DNA of 64,000 nucleotides from Cardinalis cardinalis. Its lineage: Eukaryota; Chordata; Aves; Passeriformes; Cardinalidae. Of this stretch, positions 63,573 through 64,000 are shown piece after piece. The notes under the pieces are model-generated. The model was not told where the DNA came from, did not search any database, and worked only from the letters and a program-made list of their open reading frames with translations. The DNA lies in NCBI GenBank assembly GCA_014549065.1, contig JACDOX010000155.1:915631-979630 (forward strand). The letters run 5' to 3'. Numbering within the stretch: position 1 is the stretch's first letter; every line of letters starts with the position of its first letter. The translations under genes were made by a program, and so were the position numbers.

Positions 63573-64000
63573 TAAAAGAAATGCTGCATGTATGAATCAA
63601 AGAGCACCTAACATATACAGTAACTGTTGGTTCTTACACATTCATAGACTCTGGATGATGTCCCGACCCATGAAAGTGACTTGTTAGCTGGGTATGAAAT
63701 CACAGACACCATAAGCCTGGGTGATAGCTTCACAGCCCAACTTTCAGACACAAGTTAGTATTTATAACACTCTCAGTACCTATCTATCACCGCAAAAAGC
63801 GTGTTAAATAACTTTAAAGGCCTGACAAACCCACAAAACTAGGAAATGAAGATTTATGGGTGCACAGTCCATGAATTCATTCTATTGTGCCCAGGTGTTA
63901 CGGCACACACGGCAATGACACACGGTTGCTTTAGTTAAACTGGGGAGTGATGCAAGTACATTATCACAGGTATCCTGCAGTGGCCAGGCAACACCCCCCA

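Noticed and set aside
1..64000. CRISPR arrays, operons, bacterial promoters and similar prokaryotic systems
   Set aside because: The CR1 repeats and the absence of dense coding show eukaryotic nuclear DNA; no regularly spaced direct repeats exist.

Overview
The window reads as vertebrate nuclear DNA, almost certainly from a bird. AT-rich non-coding sequence is broken by short GC-rich patches. CpG is scarce, and isolated single Ns are scattered throughout. The best-supported features are fragments of CR1 LINE retrotransposons, the dominant repeat of avian genomes. Three are 3'-end pieces lying on the minus strand (32831-33395, 35367-35850, 48815-48997). An older, more decayed ORF2 remnant lies on the plus strand near 52785. 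The wording of the 33.1-33.3 kb copy resembles songbird CR1 copies, so a passerine is my best guess (inference).

I found no convincing protein-coding gene, tRNA, rRNA or known small RNA gene on either strand. The open reading frames are short, frequently open on both strands, and lack recognisable domains; several of the longer ones run through repeats. The window therefore looks like a gene desert or the interior of a very large intron. Two short frames (26926-27108 minus, and the both-strand-open block 53739-54221) are listed only as weak candidates.

Layout: 1-12 kb is unremarkable AT-rich sequence with simple repeats. At 12.1-12.6 kb there is a block with a perfect POU octamer. An old repeat built from variants of a CCCAATTAA core lies at 16.5-16.8 kb. 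Blocks at 18.2-21.0 kb look like clustered conserved non-coding elements. T-rich tracts occupy 21.5-22.4 kb. An ancient amniote-type repeat at 26.63 kb is followed by another enhancer-like block to 28.0 kb. A strong miRNA/MITE-like hairpin sits at 31.15 kb. CR1 fragments and GC-rich patches fill 32.8-35.9 kb. From 36 to 44 kb the sequence is AT-rich and featureless. A singular CpG burst lies at 44.09 kb, palindromes at 47.3 kb, CR1 at 48.8 kb, an A-rich tract at 49.9 kb and old CR1 at 52.8 kb. A further enhancer-like block (55.2-56.0 kb) carries five TGACAG cores, and another lies at 62.5-63.5 kb.

Without genes there is no pathway to assemble. If the enhancer-like blocks prove conserved, the region would be a regulatory landscape for a developmental gene outside the window. 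That is inference: conservation cannot be seen in one sequence.
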